Below, piece after piece: positions 25,329 through 33,735 of a stretch of DNA of 64,000 nt. Both the position numbers and the translations under genes were made by a program. The stretch spans positions 24,901 through 88,900 of the forward strand of contig NZ_JBHYHC010000027.1 of assembly GCF_042738955.1 (NCBI RefSeq), written 5' to 3'. The first letter of the stretch is position 1. Each line of letters begins with the position of its first letter. The notes under the pieces were generated by a model. The model worked only from the letters and a program-made list of their open reading frames with translations, ran no database searches and was not told the DNA's origin. Source of the DNA: Umezawaea sp042738955. Lineage in GTDB: Bacteria; Actinomycetota; Actinomycetes; Mycobacteriales; Pseudonocardiaceae.

Positions 25329-27644
25329 ATGCACGACGAGCAGCGGCTTCCCGGTGTTCCCCAGGACGAGTTGGGGGCGGAGTGGGTCCGCGCGGCGCAG
25401 GCCGAGGCCGAGGCGGGCACGACGTCGTTCGACCTGACCGTGTGCCTCACCGAGCCCATCCACCTGCTGGGCGGCATCCAGTCCTACGGCGCGCTGCTGG
25501 CCACGGACGACTCGGGGGTGGTCGAGGTCGCGAGCGAGAACACCACGACCGTGCTCGGCCCCACCCCCGAGGCGCTGCTCGGCACTCCCCTGGAGGCGCT
25601 GATCGGCGCCGAGGGCGTCGAGGCCGTGCGCGCCACGCTCGACGCCCCGACCGGCGACCGGGGGCTGTGCGGGCTCGTGCTGCCCGGCTCCGGGGAGAAC
25701 TTCGACGTCACGGTGTACCGCGCGGACGGCCGGACGGTGCTGGAGTTCGAGCCGCGCCCGGTCGAGGCCGCGTTCCGCTTCTCCCAGTTCTACCCGCGCC
25801 TGCGCACGTCGCTGACCAAGCTCCAGCACGAGTGGACCGTGGTCGACGTGTGCGCGTCGGCGGTGGCCGAGATCCGCGCGCTGACCGGGTACGACCGGGT
25901 GGTCGCCTACCGGTTCGAGGGCCAGGCGGGTCCCGGCGAGGTGATCGCCGAGTCGGTGGCCGACGGGCTGGAGCCGTGGCTCGGCCTGTGGTTCCCGGCG
26001 ACCGACATCCCGCCCCAGGCGCGGCGGCTGTACGAGCGCAACTGGATCCGGGTGATCTACGACGTGGACGACGAGACGGCCAAGGTGCTGCCGCAGGTGC
26101 TGCCGGGCACGAGCGCGCCGCTGGACCTGTCCGACTCCACGCTGCGCACCGTCTCGTCGTTCCACCTGGAGTACCTGCGCAACATCGGCGTGGCGTCCTC
26201 GATGTCGGTGTCCCTGCTGCGCTCCGGCTCGCTGTGGGGGCTCATCGCGTGCCACGGCGTCGTGCCACGCCGCCTGGACGCGGAGGTGCGCGCGGCCTGC
26301 GAGTTCTTCGGGGTCACGCTGTCCCTGCAACTCGCCGCGCTGGAGGAGGCGCAGACCTCCCGCGCCCGCCACGACACGCGAACGGCCCTGTCCCGCCTGG
26401 TCACGGAGCTGAACACGGACATCACCCAGTCCGTCACGACCAGCGTCGACCTCCTGCACGAGCTGATCGACGCGACGACCGTGGTGCTGCGGCTGGACGG
26501 CAGGACCACGGTCGTGAGCGGCGACGACGAGGACCCGCTGCGGCCGGGGCTGGCCGCGCTGTGGGCCGTGCTGCCGGACCTGGAGGCGGGCGAGGTGTGG
26601 AGCACGGACAACCTCACCGCGCACGACGAGTCCCTCGCGGCGCACGCCGAGCACCTCAGCGGGGTGCTGGTGCTCGCGCTGGCGGCGGGCACCGACGACC
26701 TGATCGCGTGGGTGCGCCCCGAACGCCGGGCGAGCCGGACGTGGGCGACGGACCCGAACACGCCGGTGCGGCTCGGCGAACTCGGCGAGCGCCTCACCCC
26801 GCGGGGGTCGTCGGCGGTCTACCAGGCCGTCGTGCGCGGCCGCTGCGTGCCGTGGACCTCGTCGGACGAGGCCGTCGCCGGGGAGTTCGGCCGGGCGATC
26901 ACCACGATGGTGGTGCGGCACAACGCCCGTCTCACGACGTTGAGCGACGAGCTGCGCCGCGCGAACGACGACCTGAGCACGTACGCGCACGTGGCGGCGC
27001 ACGAGCTCAAGGAGCCCCTGCGCGGCATCTTCAACTCGACGGCGTTCATCCGCGAGGACGCCGAGGACCTGGACGCCACGACGGTCCGCAGGCTGGACAC
27101 CGTGCAGCGCCTGGCCCAGCGGATGGACGAGCTGATCAACTCCCTGCTGCACTTCGCCCAGCTGGGCGACGGCGCGTTGCGCCGCACCGACGTCGACCTG
27201 CGCGACGCCGTCGAGGCCGCGCTGGAGGTCGCCGGTCCGCGGTTGGCGGAGCACGAGGTCGAGGTCGAGCTGCCCCCGGCCGGACAACCGGTCTGGGCCG
27301 ATCCGGACCGGTTGTCCGAGGTGCTGGTGAACCTGCTGGTGAACGCCGCGAAGTACGCCCGCGAGGAACGGCCGCGCACGGTGTCGGTCGCCCTCGTCGG
27401 CGAGGACGAGGTGCGGGTGCGGGACAACGGCATCGGCGTCCCGCCCGAGCACCGCACCGAGGTGCTGAGGCTGTTCCGCAGGCTGCACAAGCGGGACCAG
27501 CACGGCGGCGGTCACGGAGCCGGGCTGGCGATCGTGAACCGCATCGTCGAACGGCACGGCGGCGAGGTGCGCCTGCACGCCACGCCCGGTGGTGGAGCCA
27601 CCGTCGCGTTCACGCTGCCCCGNNNNNNNNNNGAACCGGCCTGA
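25329..27644 (+). CDS. bphP: Bacteriophytochrome histidine kinase (C-terminus interrupted by assembly gap)
   Basis: The domain order is PAS-GAF-PHY-HisKA-HATPase. The biliverdin-binding Cys is at position 39 in TVCLTEPIHLLGGIQSYGAL, exactly where bacteriophytochromes place it. The GAF domain has WFPATDIPPQARRLYERNW and the His279 region SSFHLEYLRNIGV. The PHY tongue has LTPRGSS. The kinase H-box is AHELKEPLRGI (His558); N-box VNLLVNAAKYA and G-boxes RDNGIGVP and GAGLAIV follow. The ATG at 25329 has AGGA upstream; an ATG 45 nt earlier is in frame. Ten Ns (27623-27632) fall a few codons before the apparent stop, so the last residues are uncertain. Biliverdin should come from the heme oxygenase encoded divergently. 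Confidence 0.95.
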   Translation: MHDEQRLPGVPQDELGAEWVRAAQAEAEAGTTSFDLTVCLTEPIHLLGGIQSYGALLATDDSGVVEVASENTTTVLGPTPEALLGTPLEALIGAEGVEAVRATLDAPTGDRGLCGLVLPGSGENFDVTVYRADGRTVLEFEPRPVEAAFRFSQFYPRLRTSLTKLQHEWTVVDVCASAVAEIRALTGYDRVVAYRFEGQAGPGEVIAESVADGLEPWLGLWFPATDIPPQARRLYERNWIRVIYDVDDETAKVLPQVLPGTSAPLDLSDSTLRTVSSFHLEYLRNIGVASSMSVSLLRSGSLWGLIACHGVVPRRLDAEVRAACEFFGVTLSLQLAALEEAQTSRARHDTRTALSRLVTELNTDITQSVTTSVDLLHELIDATTVVLRLDGRTTVVSGDDEDPLRPGLAALWAVLPDLEAGEVWSTDNLTAHDESLAAHAEHLSGVLVLALAAGTDDLIAWVRPERRASRTWATDPNTPVRLGELGERLTPRGSSAVYQAVVRGRCVPWTSSDEAVAGEFGRAITTMVVRHNARLTTLSDELRRANDDLSTYAHVAAHELKEPLRGIFNSTAFIREDAEDLDATTVRRLDTVQRLAQRMDELINSLLHFAQLGDGALRRTDVDLRDAVEAALEVAGPRLAEHEVEVELPPAGQPVWADPDRLSEVLVNLLVNAAKYAREERPRTVSVALVGEDEVRVRDNGIGVPPEHRTEVLRLFRRLHKRDQHGGGHGAGLAIVNRIVERHGGEVRLHATPGGGATVAFTLPXXXXEPA
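27623..27632. other. Assembly gap (10 Ns)
   Basis: Ten Ns in a row form a scaffold join of unknown true length. They fall at the end of the phytochrome kinase gene and 18 nt before the end of the next, convergent gene. The stop assigned to the kinase assumes the gap length is exact. Confidence 0.97.
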
Positions 27645-27650
27645 CCGCCG

Positions 27651-28337
27651 CTACCCGACCGACCGGCGCCGAGCGGGGGCGGGCCGCGGCCGCCGCAGCG
27701 GCCGCACCGACCACCAGCGCTGCCGGGCGTCCGCCGTCCCGTCCTGCCCGCGCAGGTAGCCCGCCACCTCGCCGGGAGGCGAGAACTCCTCCACCACCAG
27801 GCGGGTCAACCGCTCGGTGACCAGGCCGACCGGCTCGTCGTCGAGCAGGAGCGTCGCGGTGCACTGCAACGACAACCGCTCGCCGGACTCGTCCTCGTGG
27901 AACACGATGGACCGCACGGTCTGGTCCGCCCGCCGGAACCTCGACCCGCAGAACTCCGCCAGCGCCACGCCGAGCGGGACGCGGGTGGAGTGCGTGACCT
28001 CCGGGTTGTCGGGGTGCGGGATGCCGCACTCCACCCGCACCGGCCTGGGGATCCGGTCCGGGATGATCAGGGCCTTCGTCAGGGCGAGGGTTCGGCCGCC
28101 GCGCGAGCTGCTGAGCATGCCCGTGCGTAACAGCCCGGTGGTGTGCGAGTGCCCTCGCAGGTCGATGTACTCCCGCCCGGTCAGGACGTGCCTGCGGGAG
28201 CCCAGCACGTGCATGGTCGGGGACTCCCCTCCGGTCCACCACGCCAACGCCACCGAGAGGCTGTGGGCGCCTTCCACCAGTTCGTGCAACTGGGCCAGGC
28301 GGCCGTCGAAGTTCTGGTCGATCAGATCGGTTCGCAT
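27651..28337 (-). CDS. Hypothetical protein, 228 aa (possible chorismate-lyase/UTRA-like fold)
   Basis: No family is firmly recognised. The protein starts with a helix (LIDQNFDGRLAQLHELVEGA). Long beta-strands follow: SSSRGGRTLALTKALIIPD, then STRVPLGVALAEFCGSRFR, then GERLSLQCTATLLLDDEPVG and LVTERLTRLVVEEF. The order strand, VPLG-x-AL helix, strand, then P-V-x-LVTE resembles the chorismate lyase/UTRA fold, but the usual active-site residues cannot be placed, so this is only a suggestion. The tail (PLRRPRPAPARRR) is basic and disordered. It converges on the phytochrome gene with the assembly gap between them. No functional link to light sensing is shown. Confidence 0.6.
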   Translation of the reverse strand: MRTDLIDQNFDGRLAQLHELVEGAHSLSVALAWWTGGESPTMHVLGSRRHVLTGREYIDLRGHSHTTGLLRTGMLSSSRGGRTLALTKALIIPDRIPRPVRVECGIPHPDNPEVTHSTRVPLGVALAEFCGSRFRRADQTVRSIVFHEDESGERLSLQCTATLLLDDEPVGLVTERLTRLVVEEFSPPGEVAGYLRGQDGTADARQRWWSVRPLRRPRPAPARRRSVG

Positions 28338-28786
28338 CAGGTGGCCATCCCCACTGTCTCGAAAGGACTGATGAAGCCAGTCCCGCTACCCGCGCAAGTG
28401 CGCCTCCGCCAAGTGCTGTCCGATTCCTTTGGTAGGTAAGTGAAGTGTGACTCACGTTACGACAACCCGGACGGACTGTGACGACCAATTTCCGAACCAC
28501 CCGAACGGCCGCCGGGCCGGTTGCTCTGTGCGAGTGCCGACTCGGCCGACCGGCCGTTCGGGCTTCGGATGCACCATCCGTGGCGGGTCCGGGACCGGCG
28601 AACGTCGCCTTGGGTCAGAGTGGTCTATTCCTTTCGACCCGGTTTCCACAAACGGTTTAAACACTTCCGCCGGAGTGTCCACACAGGACAACGCACCCCC
28701 GCCGCCCCGGCCACCGGATCGAGCCGGCACAGTTGTCGCGAGGTCGACTTCCGGGTGCTGGAACGGTTACGGCGAGGTGAATGGCC
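28338..28786. other. 449-bp intergenic region, AT-richer, no gene recognised
   Basis: The region separates two divergent genes. It holds AT-rich segments: CACTTACCTACC-like sequence near 28430 when read leftward, and GTTTAAAC, an 8-bp palindrome, at 28655-28662 upstream of the rightward gene. Short open frames exist, but codon bias does not support them. It probably contains both promoters. Confidence 0.5.
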
Positions 28787-29200
28787 ATGGCGAACGAGAA
28801 CAAGACGACGGCGACCGACGGCGACGTGACCGCGTTCGTCGACGCGGTGGTCGACGACCAACGGCGATCGGACGCCCGGCTGCTCGTCGACCTCATGGCG
28901 GAGGTCACCGGGCACCCCGCCGTGCTGTGGGGCAGCGCGATCATCGGCTTCGGCTCCCGGCACTACCGCTACCCCTCCGGCCGCGAGGGCGACACCGTGG
29001 CGGTCGGCTTCTCCCCGCGCAAGGCCGAGACCGTGCTGTACCTGACCGGCGGCCTGGACGAGTACGCGGACCTGCTGCCCCACCTCGGGAAGCACAAGCT
29101 CGGCAAGAGCTGCCTCTACCTCAAGCGGGTCGACCAGGCCGACGCGGACACGTTGCGGGAGCTGATCGCCCGGTCCAACCGGCTGGCCGCCGAGGTCTGA
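28787..29200 (+). CDS. DUF1801 (YdhG-like) protein
   Basis: A 137-residue protein of the YdhG/DUF1801 fold: helix DVTAFVDAVVDDQRRSDARL, LVDLMAEVTGHPAVLWGSAI, IGFGSRHYRYPSGREGDTVA, VGFSPRKAETVLYLTGGLDE, LGKHKLGKSCLYLKRVDQAD. These are the usual conserved blocks (W-G-x-x-I-x-G-F, Y-x-x-x-x-G-R, L-G-K-x-x-x-G-K-x-C-x-Y). The family is widespread and without an assigned biochemical activity. An ATG at 28781 is also in frame, but GAGGTGA immediately precedes it and is properly spaced only for 28787. It converges closely on the MBL hydrolase gene, 6 nt apart. Confidence 0.88.
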   Translation: MANENKTTATDGDVTAFVDAVVDDQRRSDARLLVDLMAEVTGHPAVLWGSAIIGFGSRHYRYPSGREGDTVAVGFSPRKAETVLYLTGGLDEYADLLPHLGKHKLGKSCLYLKRVDQADADTLRELIARSNRLAAEV

Positions 29201-29206
29201 CCGGGG

Positions 29207-29965
29207 TCAGGTGGCCCCGAGCCTGCGAGCCGCCGCGGTGGCGGCGAGGACGTCCCCGGTGAGCGGGTCGCCGTGGCCGGGCAGGAGCACCGCGTCGGGG
29301 AAGGCGTCCAAGCGGTCGAGAGCGGCCAAGGCGGCGGCGCTGTCGTGGGTGAAGCCGCGGCACACCGTGCCCGGACCGCGGTGGCCGGTGGTGCTGTCGC
29401 GGGTGACCAGCGCGTCGCCGGTGAACAGCAGGCCGAGATCGGGGAACGCGTACGCGACACTGCCGAGGGTGTGACCCGGCACGGCGAGCGCGCGGGGACC
29501 GCCGGGCAGGTCGTCGAAGGTCCGGTCGCCGAGGAACGTCCGCGCGTGCGGGAACGCGGGCGCGGTGAAACCGCCGTGCCGGGCCAGGTGCAGCGGCGTG
29601 CCCAGCGCCGAGGGACGGCGGAGCAGGTAGGGCAGCAGCGACCGTTCCGGCTTGGCGTGGCGCAGGGCGCTGCGCGGCCCGTCGGCGAGGATCGGCGCGT
29701 CGAGCGCGTGGACCCACACCGCGGCGCCCGCCTCGTGCAGGGCGGTGACCAGGCCGGTGTGGTCCGGGTGCGCGTGGGTGAGCAGGACGGCCTTCACGTC
29801 GGCCAGCGTGTGCCCGGTGGAGGCGAGATGGGCCTGGAGCTGCCCGAGGTGGCCCGGCAGTCCGGCGTCGACGAGCACGAGGCCGTCGGGGTGGTGGACC
29901 AGGTAGAAGTTCACGGCGGTGTCGCCGAGGCGGTCGACGCCCGGTGCGACGCGGTGGACGGTCAT
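29207..29965 (-). CDS. MBL-fold metallo-hydrolase
   Basis: The 252-residue protein has the dinuclear metal motif VLLTHAHPDHTGLV (HxHxDH), the later His in ALAVPGHTLGSVAY, the bridging Asp in LLFTGDALVTRD and a terminal His in VLLPGHGDPLTG. These are all the ligands expected for a zinc hydrolase of the glyoxalase-II/lactonase type. The ATG at 29963-29965 has AGAGGG 7 nt upstream; a longer start 21 nt earlier would run into the operator. It is divergent from a TetR gene across a 38-bp inverted repeat, so it is probably repressed by that protein and may degrade or detoxify its inducer. The substrate is unknown. Confidence 0.9.
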   Translation of the reverse strand: MTVHRVAPGVDRLGDTAVNFYLVHHPDGLVLVDAGLPGHLGQLQAHLASTGHTLADVKAVLLTHAHPDHTGLVTALHEAGAAVWVHALDAPILADGPRSALRHAKPERSLLPYLLRRPSALGTPLHLARHGGFTAPAFPHARTFLGDRTFDDLPGGPRALAVPGHTLGSVAYAFPDLGLLFTGDALVTRDSTTGHRGPGTVCRGFTHDSAAALAALDRLDAFPDAVLLPGHGDPLTGDVLAATAAARRLGAT

Positions 29966-29980
29966 GGCGCATCCCTCTGA

Positions 29981-30018
29981 GGTCATATTCAGTACGGATC
30001 ACTGTACTGAAAATGACC
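29981..30018. promoter_or_regulatory. 38-bp inverted repeat between MBL hydrolase and TetR genes
   Basis: Two 15-nt arms, GGTCATATTCAGTAC and GTACTGAAAATGACC, match as reverse complements at 14 of 15 positions around an 8-nt spacer. The right part overlaps the run-up to the leaderless TetR start at 30032. It is the best TetR operator candidate in the window. Confidence 0.75.
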
Positions 30019-30031
30019 CTACACTCGACCC

Positions 30032-30694
30032 GTGACCGACGGCAGCCGGACCTACGACACGCGCGGACGCCAGGCCGCCGCCGAGCGCAACCGGGCGGCC
30101 GTGGTCGACGCCTGCCGCCACCTGGTGCTGCGCGACGGCTACCGCGCCACCACCGTCAAGGCCGTCGCCCAGCGCGCGGGCGTGTCACCCGAACTGGTCT
30201 ACAAGGTGTTCGGCGGCAAGAAGCAGGTGATGAAGGCGGTCTACGACGTCACCCTCGCCGGTGACCACGAGCCGACCGGCATGGCGGACCGCCCCGAACT
30301 CCGCGACGCGCTGGCCGCTGCCGACCTGGGCGAGGCGCTCACCCGGTACGCGGCCTTCGTGCTCGGCGTCCACCAGCGGCTCAGCGTGCTGACGACCGTG
30401 CTGGCCGAATCCGACCCGGACCTCGCCGACCTCGCCGCGACGGCCGACGCCGAACGTCTGACGGGCGTGACCGCGTTCGTGGACCACCTCGCCGACAAGG
30501 GCCTGCTGGCACCGGACGTCGACCTCGCCGAGTCCGCCGACGCGTGCTGGCTGCTGACGTCGTCCACGGTGTTCGTGCAGGCGACCCGGAGTCGCGAGTG
30601 GACGGACGACCGGTACCGGACCTGGCTGACGCGCATGCTGCACGGGAACCTGCCCGCCGCACGACCACGCCGCCGCCGCTCCCCCGCGACCTGA
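30032..30694 (+). CDS. TetR-family regulator divergent from the MBL hydrolase
   Basis: The 220-residue protein has the classic HTH: RAAVVDACRHLVLRDGYRAT, TVKAVAQRAGVSPELVYKVF and GGKKQVMKAVYDVTLAG. A helical ligand domain and a basic tail (PRRRRSPAT) follow. The GTG at 30032 is preceded at 6 nt by a TACACT box (30020-30025), with no ribosome site, so it is probably leaderless. The 38-bp inverted repeat overlaps its promoter and that of the divergent MBL hydrolase. This is a self-contained sensor/enzyme pair of the kind found in detoxification. The ligand is not inferable. A strong terminator follows. Confidence 0.92.
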   Translation: MTDGSRTYDTRGRQAAAERNRAAVVDACRHLVLRDGYRATTVKAVAQRAGVSPELVYKVFGGKKQVMKAVYDVTLAGDHEPTGMADRPELRDALAAADLGEALTRYAAFVLGVHQRLSVLTTVLAESDPDLADLAATADAERLTGVTAFVDHLADKGLLAPDVDLAESADACWLLTSSTVFVQATRSREWTDDRYRTWLTRMLHGNLPAARPRRRRSPAT

Positions 30695-30727
30695 GGAGGG
30701 ACCACGAGCCCTCGCCGGCCGAAACGC

Positions 30728-30763
30728 CGGTGAGCCGCCACCCGTTCGGGTAGCGGCTCACCG
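30728..30763. terminator. Strong bidirectional hairpin
   Basis: CGGTGAGCCGC (30728-30738) pairs perfectly with GCGGCTCACCG (30753-30763); inside, ACCCG and CGGGT add five more pairs. It lies between the convergent TetR and beta-helix protein genes. Confidence 0.85.
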
Positions 30764-30777
30764 GGGTCGGGGGATGG

Positions 30778-33735
30778 TCAGGGGGTGATGGGAGCGTTCG
30801 TCACGCCCTTCTTCGCGGCGGTCGCCGTGTTGGAGGCGTAGACGACGTTCGGCTGCTTCGCGCACTGCGAGAGCGTCGTGATCTTGATGGCGTACTCGCC
30901 GGTGTTGCCGAGGTCGGACTTGTTGGCCCGCCAGGTGTTGCCGCAACCGCTGGGGAACTCGGTGGCGGCGTGGGTCTCGTAGCCGTTGGCGAACGTGCCC
31001 GGCTTGCTGAACGTGCCGGTGTTGTTCTCCAGCAGGTAGCCGCTGCCCTTCACGTCCACCCACGAGTCGCCGGAGTTCTGGCCGGTGATGCCGGTGCCGT
31101 TGAAGGTGTTGCCGCGGACGACCCCGTTGACGGTGCCCTCCTTGATGTCGATCAGCTCGGCGGTGACGTTCGGGCCCAGTTTGTTGTTCAGGACCTGGAC
31201 GCGGTCGGACTTGTCCTTGCCGCCGCTGTTGCCGTGGCACTCCCAGTTCGAGTTGGCCGACCCGATGTAGACGCCCTCGCCGTAGCCCTTCTGGACCAGG
31301 CCGGTGTCCGTGACGGTCGAGTTGCGGATGACGCTGTCGGCGGAGGACTTGCGGAAGTGCACGCCCTCCTCGTCCACGTGGTGCACGCGGACGCCGTCGA
31401 TCACCGTGTGGTGGGAGTTGTCGGCGACGATGCCCTTCTTGGACTCCGCGACGGTGAAGCCGGTGAGGTTCCAGTAGGGCGCGTTGAACAGCCACAGGCC
31501 GTAGCCCGAGTCCCAGCCCGCGGTCGGGACCGGGCAGTCCGGCGCGTCGCCCGACGGGCCGTCGTTGATCAGGACCGCGCCCGCCGGGCCGGTCAGGGTG
31601 ATCGGGCTGGAGGCCGTCCCCGCCTTCTGCGCGACGAACGAGCCGCGGTAGGTGCCCGCCGCCAGCTTGATCGTCTGGCCGGGAGCCGCGTTGGCGAGTG
31701 CGGTCTTGAGCTGCGCCGCGGTCGAGACGTCGACGGTCGCGGCCGGAGCGGCGGCCGCCTGGTTGGCGAAGTTCACCGTCTCGGCGGACACCGCCGAGCG
31801 GGCACCGGGCACGGTCTTGAGGAACAGCGACTTCGCCGTGTCGGTCTTGGTCGCGTCCACGCCGTGGCCGTTGGTGAAGTCCTTCTGCTCGTTCTTCGCC
31901 CAGTCGGTGATGGGCGTGCCGCCGACGTCCAGGTGCTGGTAGCCGGTGCCGTTCCAGCCGAACTGGTAGATCCGCTGGTGGTCGGCGTAGTAGTCGCCGT
32001 ACGCGCCGCCGGGTGCGGTCTGCTTGGTCATGGTGTTGTTGAAGAAGACGTTGCGGGGACCGGACGCGCCGGACCACTTGACGGCCTTCTTGCCCGCGCC
32101 CCACCAGATCGGGAACCAGTTCGAGTCGTCGGGGCCGCCGCCGCCCTCCTCACCGCAGTTGGAGAGGCAGTTGGCGGACCGGTGCTCGTACGGGACCTTG
32201 CTGGTGTTCAGCTCGATCAGGTTGTTGCGCTCCCAGCCGCCGTGCAGGTTGATGTCGGAGTCGAAGTCGTTGCCGATCGCGACGTTGCCCGACGCGGACC
32301 ACTGGAACGTGAAGTGGCGCAGGTTGCGGGAGGTGTTGCCGACGTACAGGGAGTCCCACACGCGGGAGCCGCGGAAGTAGCCGTTGCCGCCCTTGCCCTT
32401 GTTCCACGAGCCGTCCAGCTCGTTGTTGACGAACTGGAGGTTCTTCGCCTCCTCGGTGACGAACGGGTGCGACCCGGTCATCTCGGTTTTGACGCCGCGG
32501 ACGAACGCGTTGACCGCCCACTTGAACACGATGCCGTGCATCTCGCCCGCGGGGTCCATGTTGCCGTAGTTGTGCACGGCCTGGTTGCGGTCGAGGCCCG
32601 GCTCGTCCTGGGTGATGGCGAAGTTCTCGAAGCCGACGCCGAGCACCGGGTCGACGAGCGGGGCGGCCTTGGAGTCGTAGGTCGCGCCGTCGATGGCCTT
32701 GGAACCGTCCGAAACGGACGTCACCGGGACGTCGTACTCCAGCGGCTTGTCCACCGTGATGGTGCGCTGCGAGGTGTTGACCGCCTTGATCGTGAAGATC
32801 TGCTGCCGCATGTGCATGTTCAGCAGCGGGAACTCGGTCCCGGTCGCCTTCTGCTGCTCGTAGAACTTCGTGGAGTTCGCCGCGCGGATGTTGACGTACC
32901 CGCCGACCTTGAGGTTGGTCAGGGAGCCGCTGGACGCCAGGTACACCACGGTGTCACCGGTGCGCGCCGCGAAACCCTTGTCGTTGGGCTTGTCGCGCAG
33001 CTTCACGCCCGCCTTCCAGTGCACGTTCACCGTGCCCTCGAAGATGTCCTTGCGGTTGGCGGGAGCCGCCGCGTAGTCGCTGGCGTAGCTCGGGTCCACG
33101 CCGCGCGACTGGACCCGGAACAGGCCGCGGCCCGGCCACAGCCAGCCGCCCTTGCCCGCGCCCGAGGTCATGCCGTCCTCGTCCCAGTCCGAGCCGTCCT
33201 CGGTGATGGCGTCGTACTTGGTGTTCGCGTCCGGCCGGTACACGATCTTGGTGGAGGTCATGCCCGCGCCGCGGATGATCAGGTAGTCCGCGTCGGCGTG
33301 CAGCTCGCGCGACACGTTCAGGGTGCCCGCGGGCAACGTGATCAGGCTCAGCTTGTCGTAGTTCGCCGACGGCGAGCACGACTTGCCGATCGCATCGATC
33401 GCGGCCTGGAGGCCGGTGGTGTCGTCGACGTTGTCGTTGGGCGTCACCTTGTACGTGGTCTTGAGCTTGTCCGGGGTGATGTTGCAGGTCGCGCTGGTGT
33501 TGATGCTGCCCGCACCGGGCAGGTCGGCGCCGCCGCGGTACCCGGCCTTGCTCCAGTCGTACAGGCCCGCGACCGGCGCGCGCCGGTTGCCAGCCGAGGT
33601 GTCCACAGTGGTGAGTGCGCCCGATCCGGGCGCGGCCGTTGCGACCTGGCTCGTCAGCGGGAGGGCCACCGCGACGAGTGCCGCGGTGGCCGTGATGCCC
33701 AGGGCACACGTCCGCCATGACTGCTTGCGTGACAT
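30778..33735 (-). CDS. Secreted protein with two right-handed beta-helix modules (polysaccharide lyase-like)
   Basis: The 985-residue exoprotein has a Sec signal (MSRKQSW then a hydrophobic run ending ATAAPG, about 1-36). The first module (about 60-640) begins like pectate-lyase superfamily helices (NVDDTTGLQAAIDAIGKSC, ITLPAGTLNVSRELHADADY, LIIRGAGM). It continues through rungs rich in N and G (RDSLYVGN-type, GNVAIGNDFDSDINLHGGWE). A second module (about 655-985) starts anew with ATVDVSTAAQLKTALANAAP, GQTIKLAAGTYRGSF, as in PL9/PL1-like helices. Catalytic residues cannot be assigned. The ATG at 33735 has AAAGG upstream. It stands alone before a terminator. The substrate is probably a plant or microbial acidic polysaccharide; this is inference. 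Confidence 0.85.
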   Translation of the reverse strand: MSRKQSWRTCALGITATAALVAVALPLTSQVATAAPGSGALTTVDTSAGNRRAPVAGLYDWSKAGYRGGADLPGAGSINTSATCNITPDKLKTTYKVTPNDNVDDTTGLQAAIDAIGKSCSPSANYDKLSLITLPAGTLNVSRELHADADYLIIRGAGMTSTKIVYRPDANTKYDAITEDGSDWDEDGMTSGAGKGGWLWPGRGLFRVQSRGVDPSYASDYAAAPANRKDIFEGTVNVHWKAGVKLRDKPNDKGFAARTGDTVVYLASSGSLTNLKVGGYVNIRAANSTKFYEQQKATGTEFPLLNMHMRQQIFTIKAVNTSQRTITVDKPLEYDVPVTSVSDGSKAIDGATYDSKAAPLVDPVLGVGFENFAITQDEPGLDRNQAVHNYGNMDPAGEMHGIVFKWAVNAFVRGVKTEMTGSHPFVTEEAKNLQFVNNELDGSWNKGKGGNGYFRGSRVWDSLYVGNTSRNLRHFTFQWSASGNVAIGNDFDSDINLHGGWERNNLIELNTSKVPYEHRSANCLSNCGEEGGGGPDDSNWFPIWWGAGKKAVKWSGASGPRNVFFNNTMTKQTAPGGAYGDYYADHQRIYQFGWNGTGYQHLDVGGTPITDWAKNEQKDFTNGHGVDATKTDTAKSLFLKTVPGARSAVSAETVNFANQAAAAPAATVDVSTAAQLKTALANAAPGQTIKLAAGTYRGSFVAQKAGTASSPITLTGPAGAVLINDGPSGDAPDCPVPTAGWDSGYGLWLFNAPYWNLTGFTVAESKKGIVADNSHHTVIDGVRVHHVDEEGVHFRKSSADSVIRNSTVTDTGLVQKGYGEGVYIGSANSNWECHGNSGGKDKSDRVQVLNNKLGPNVTAELIDIKEGTVNGVVRGNTFNGTGITGQNSGDSWVDVKGSGYLLENNTGTFSKPGTFANGYETHAATEFPSGCGNTWRANKSDLGNTGEYAIKITTLSQCAKQPNVVYASNTATAAKKGVTNAPITP

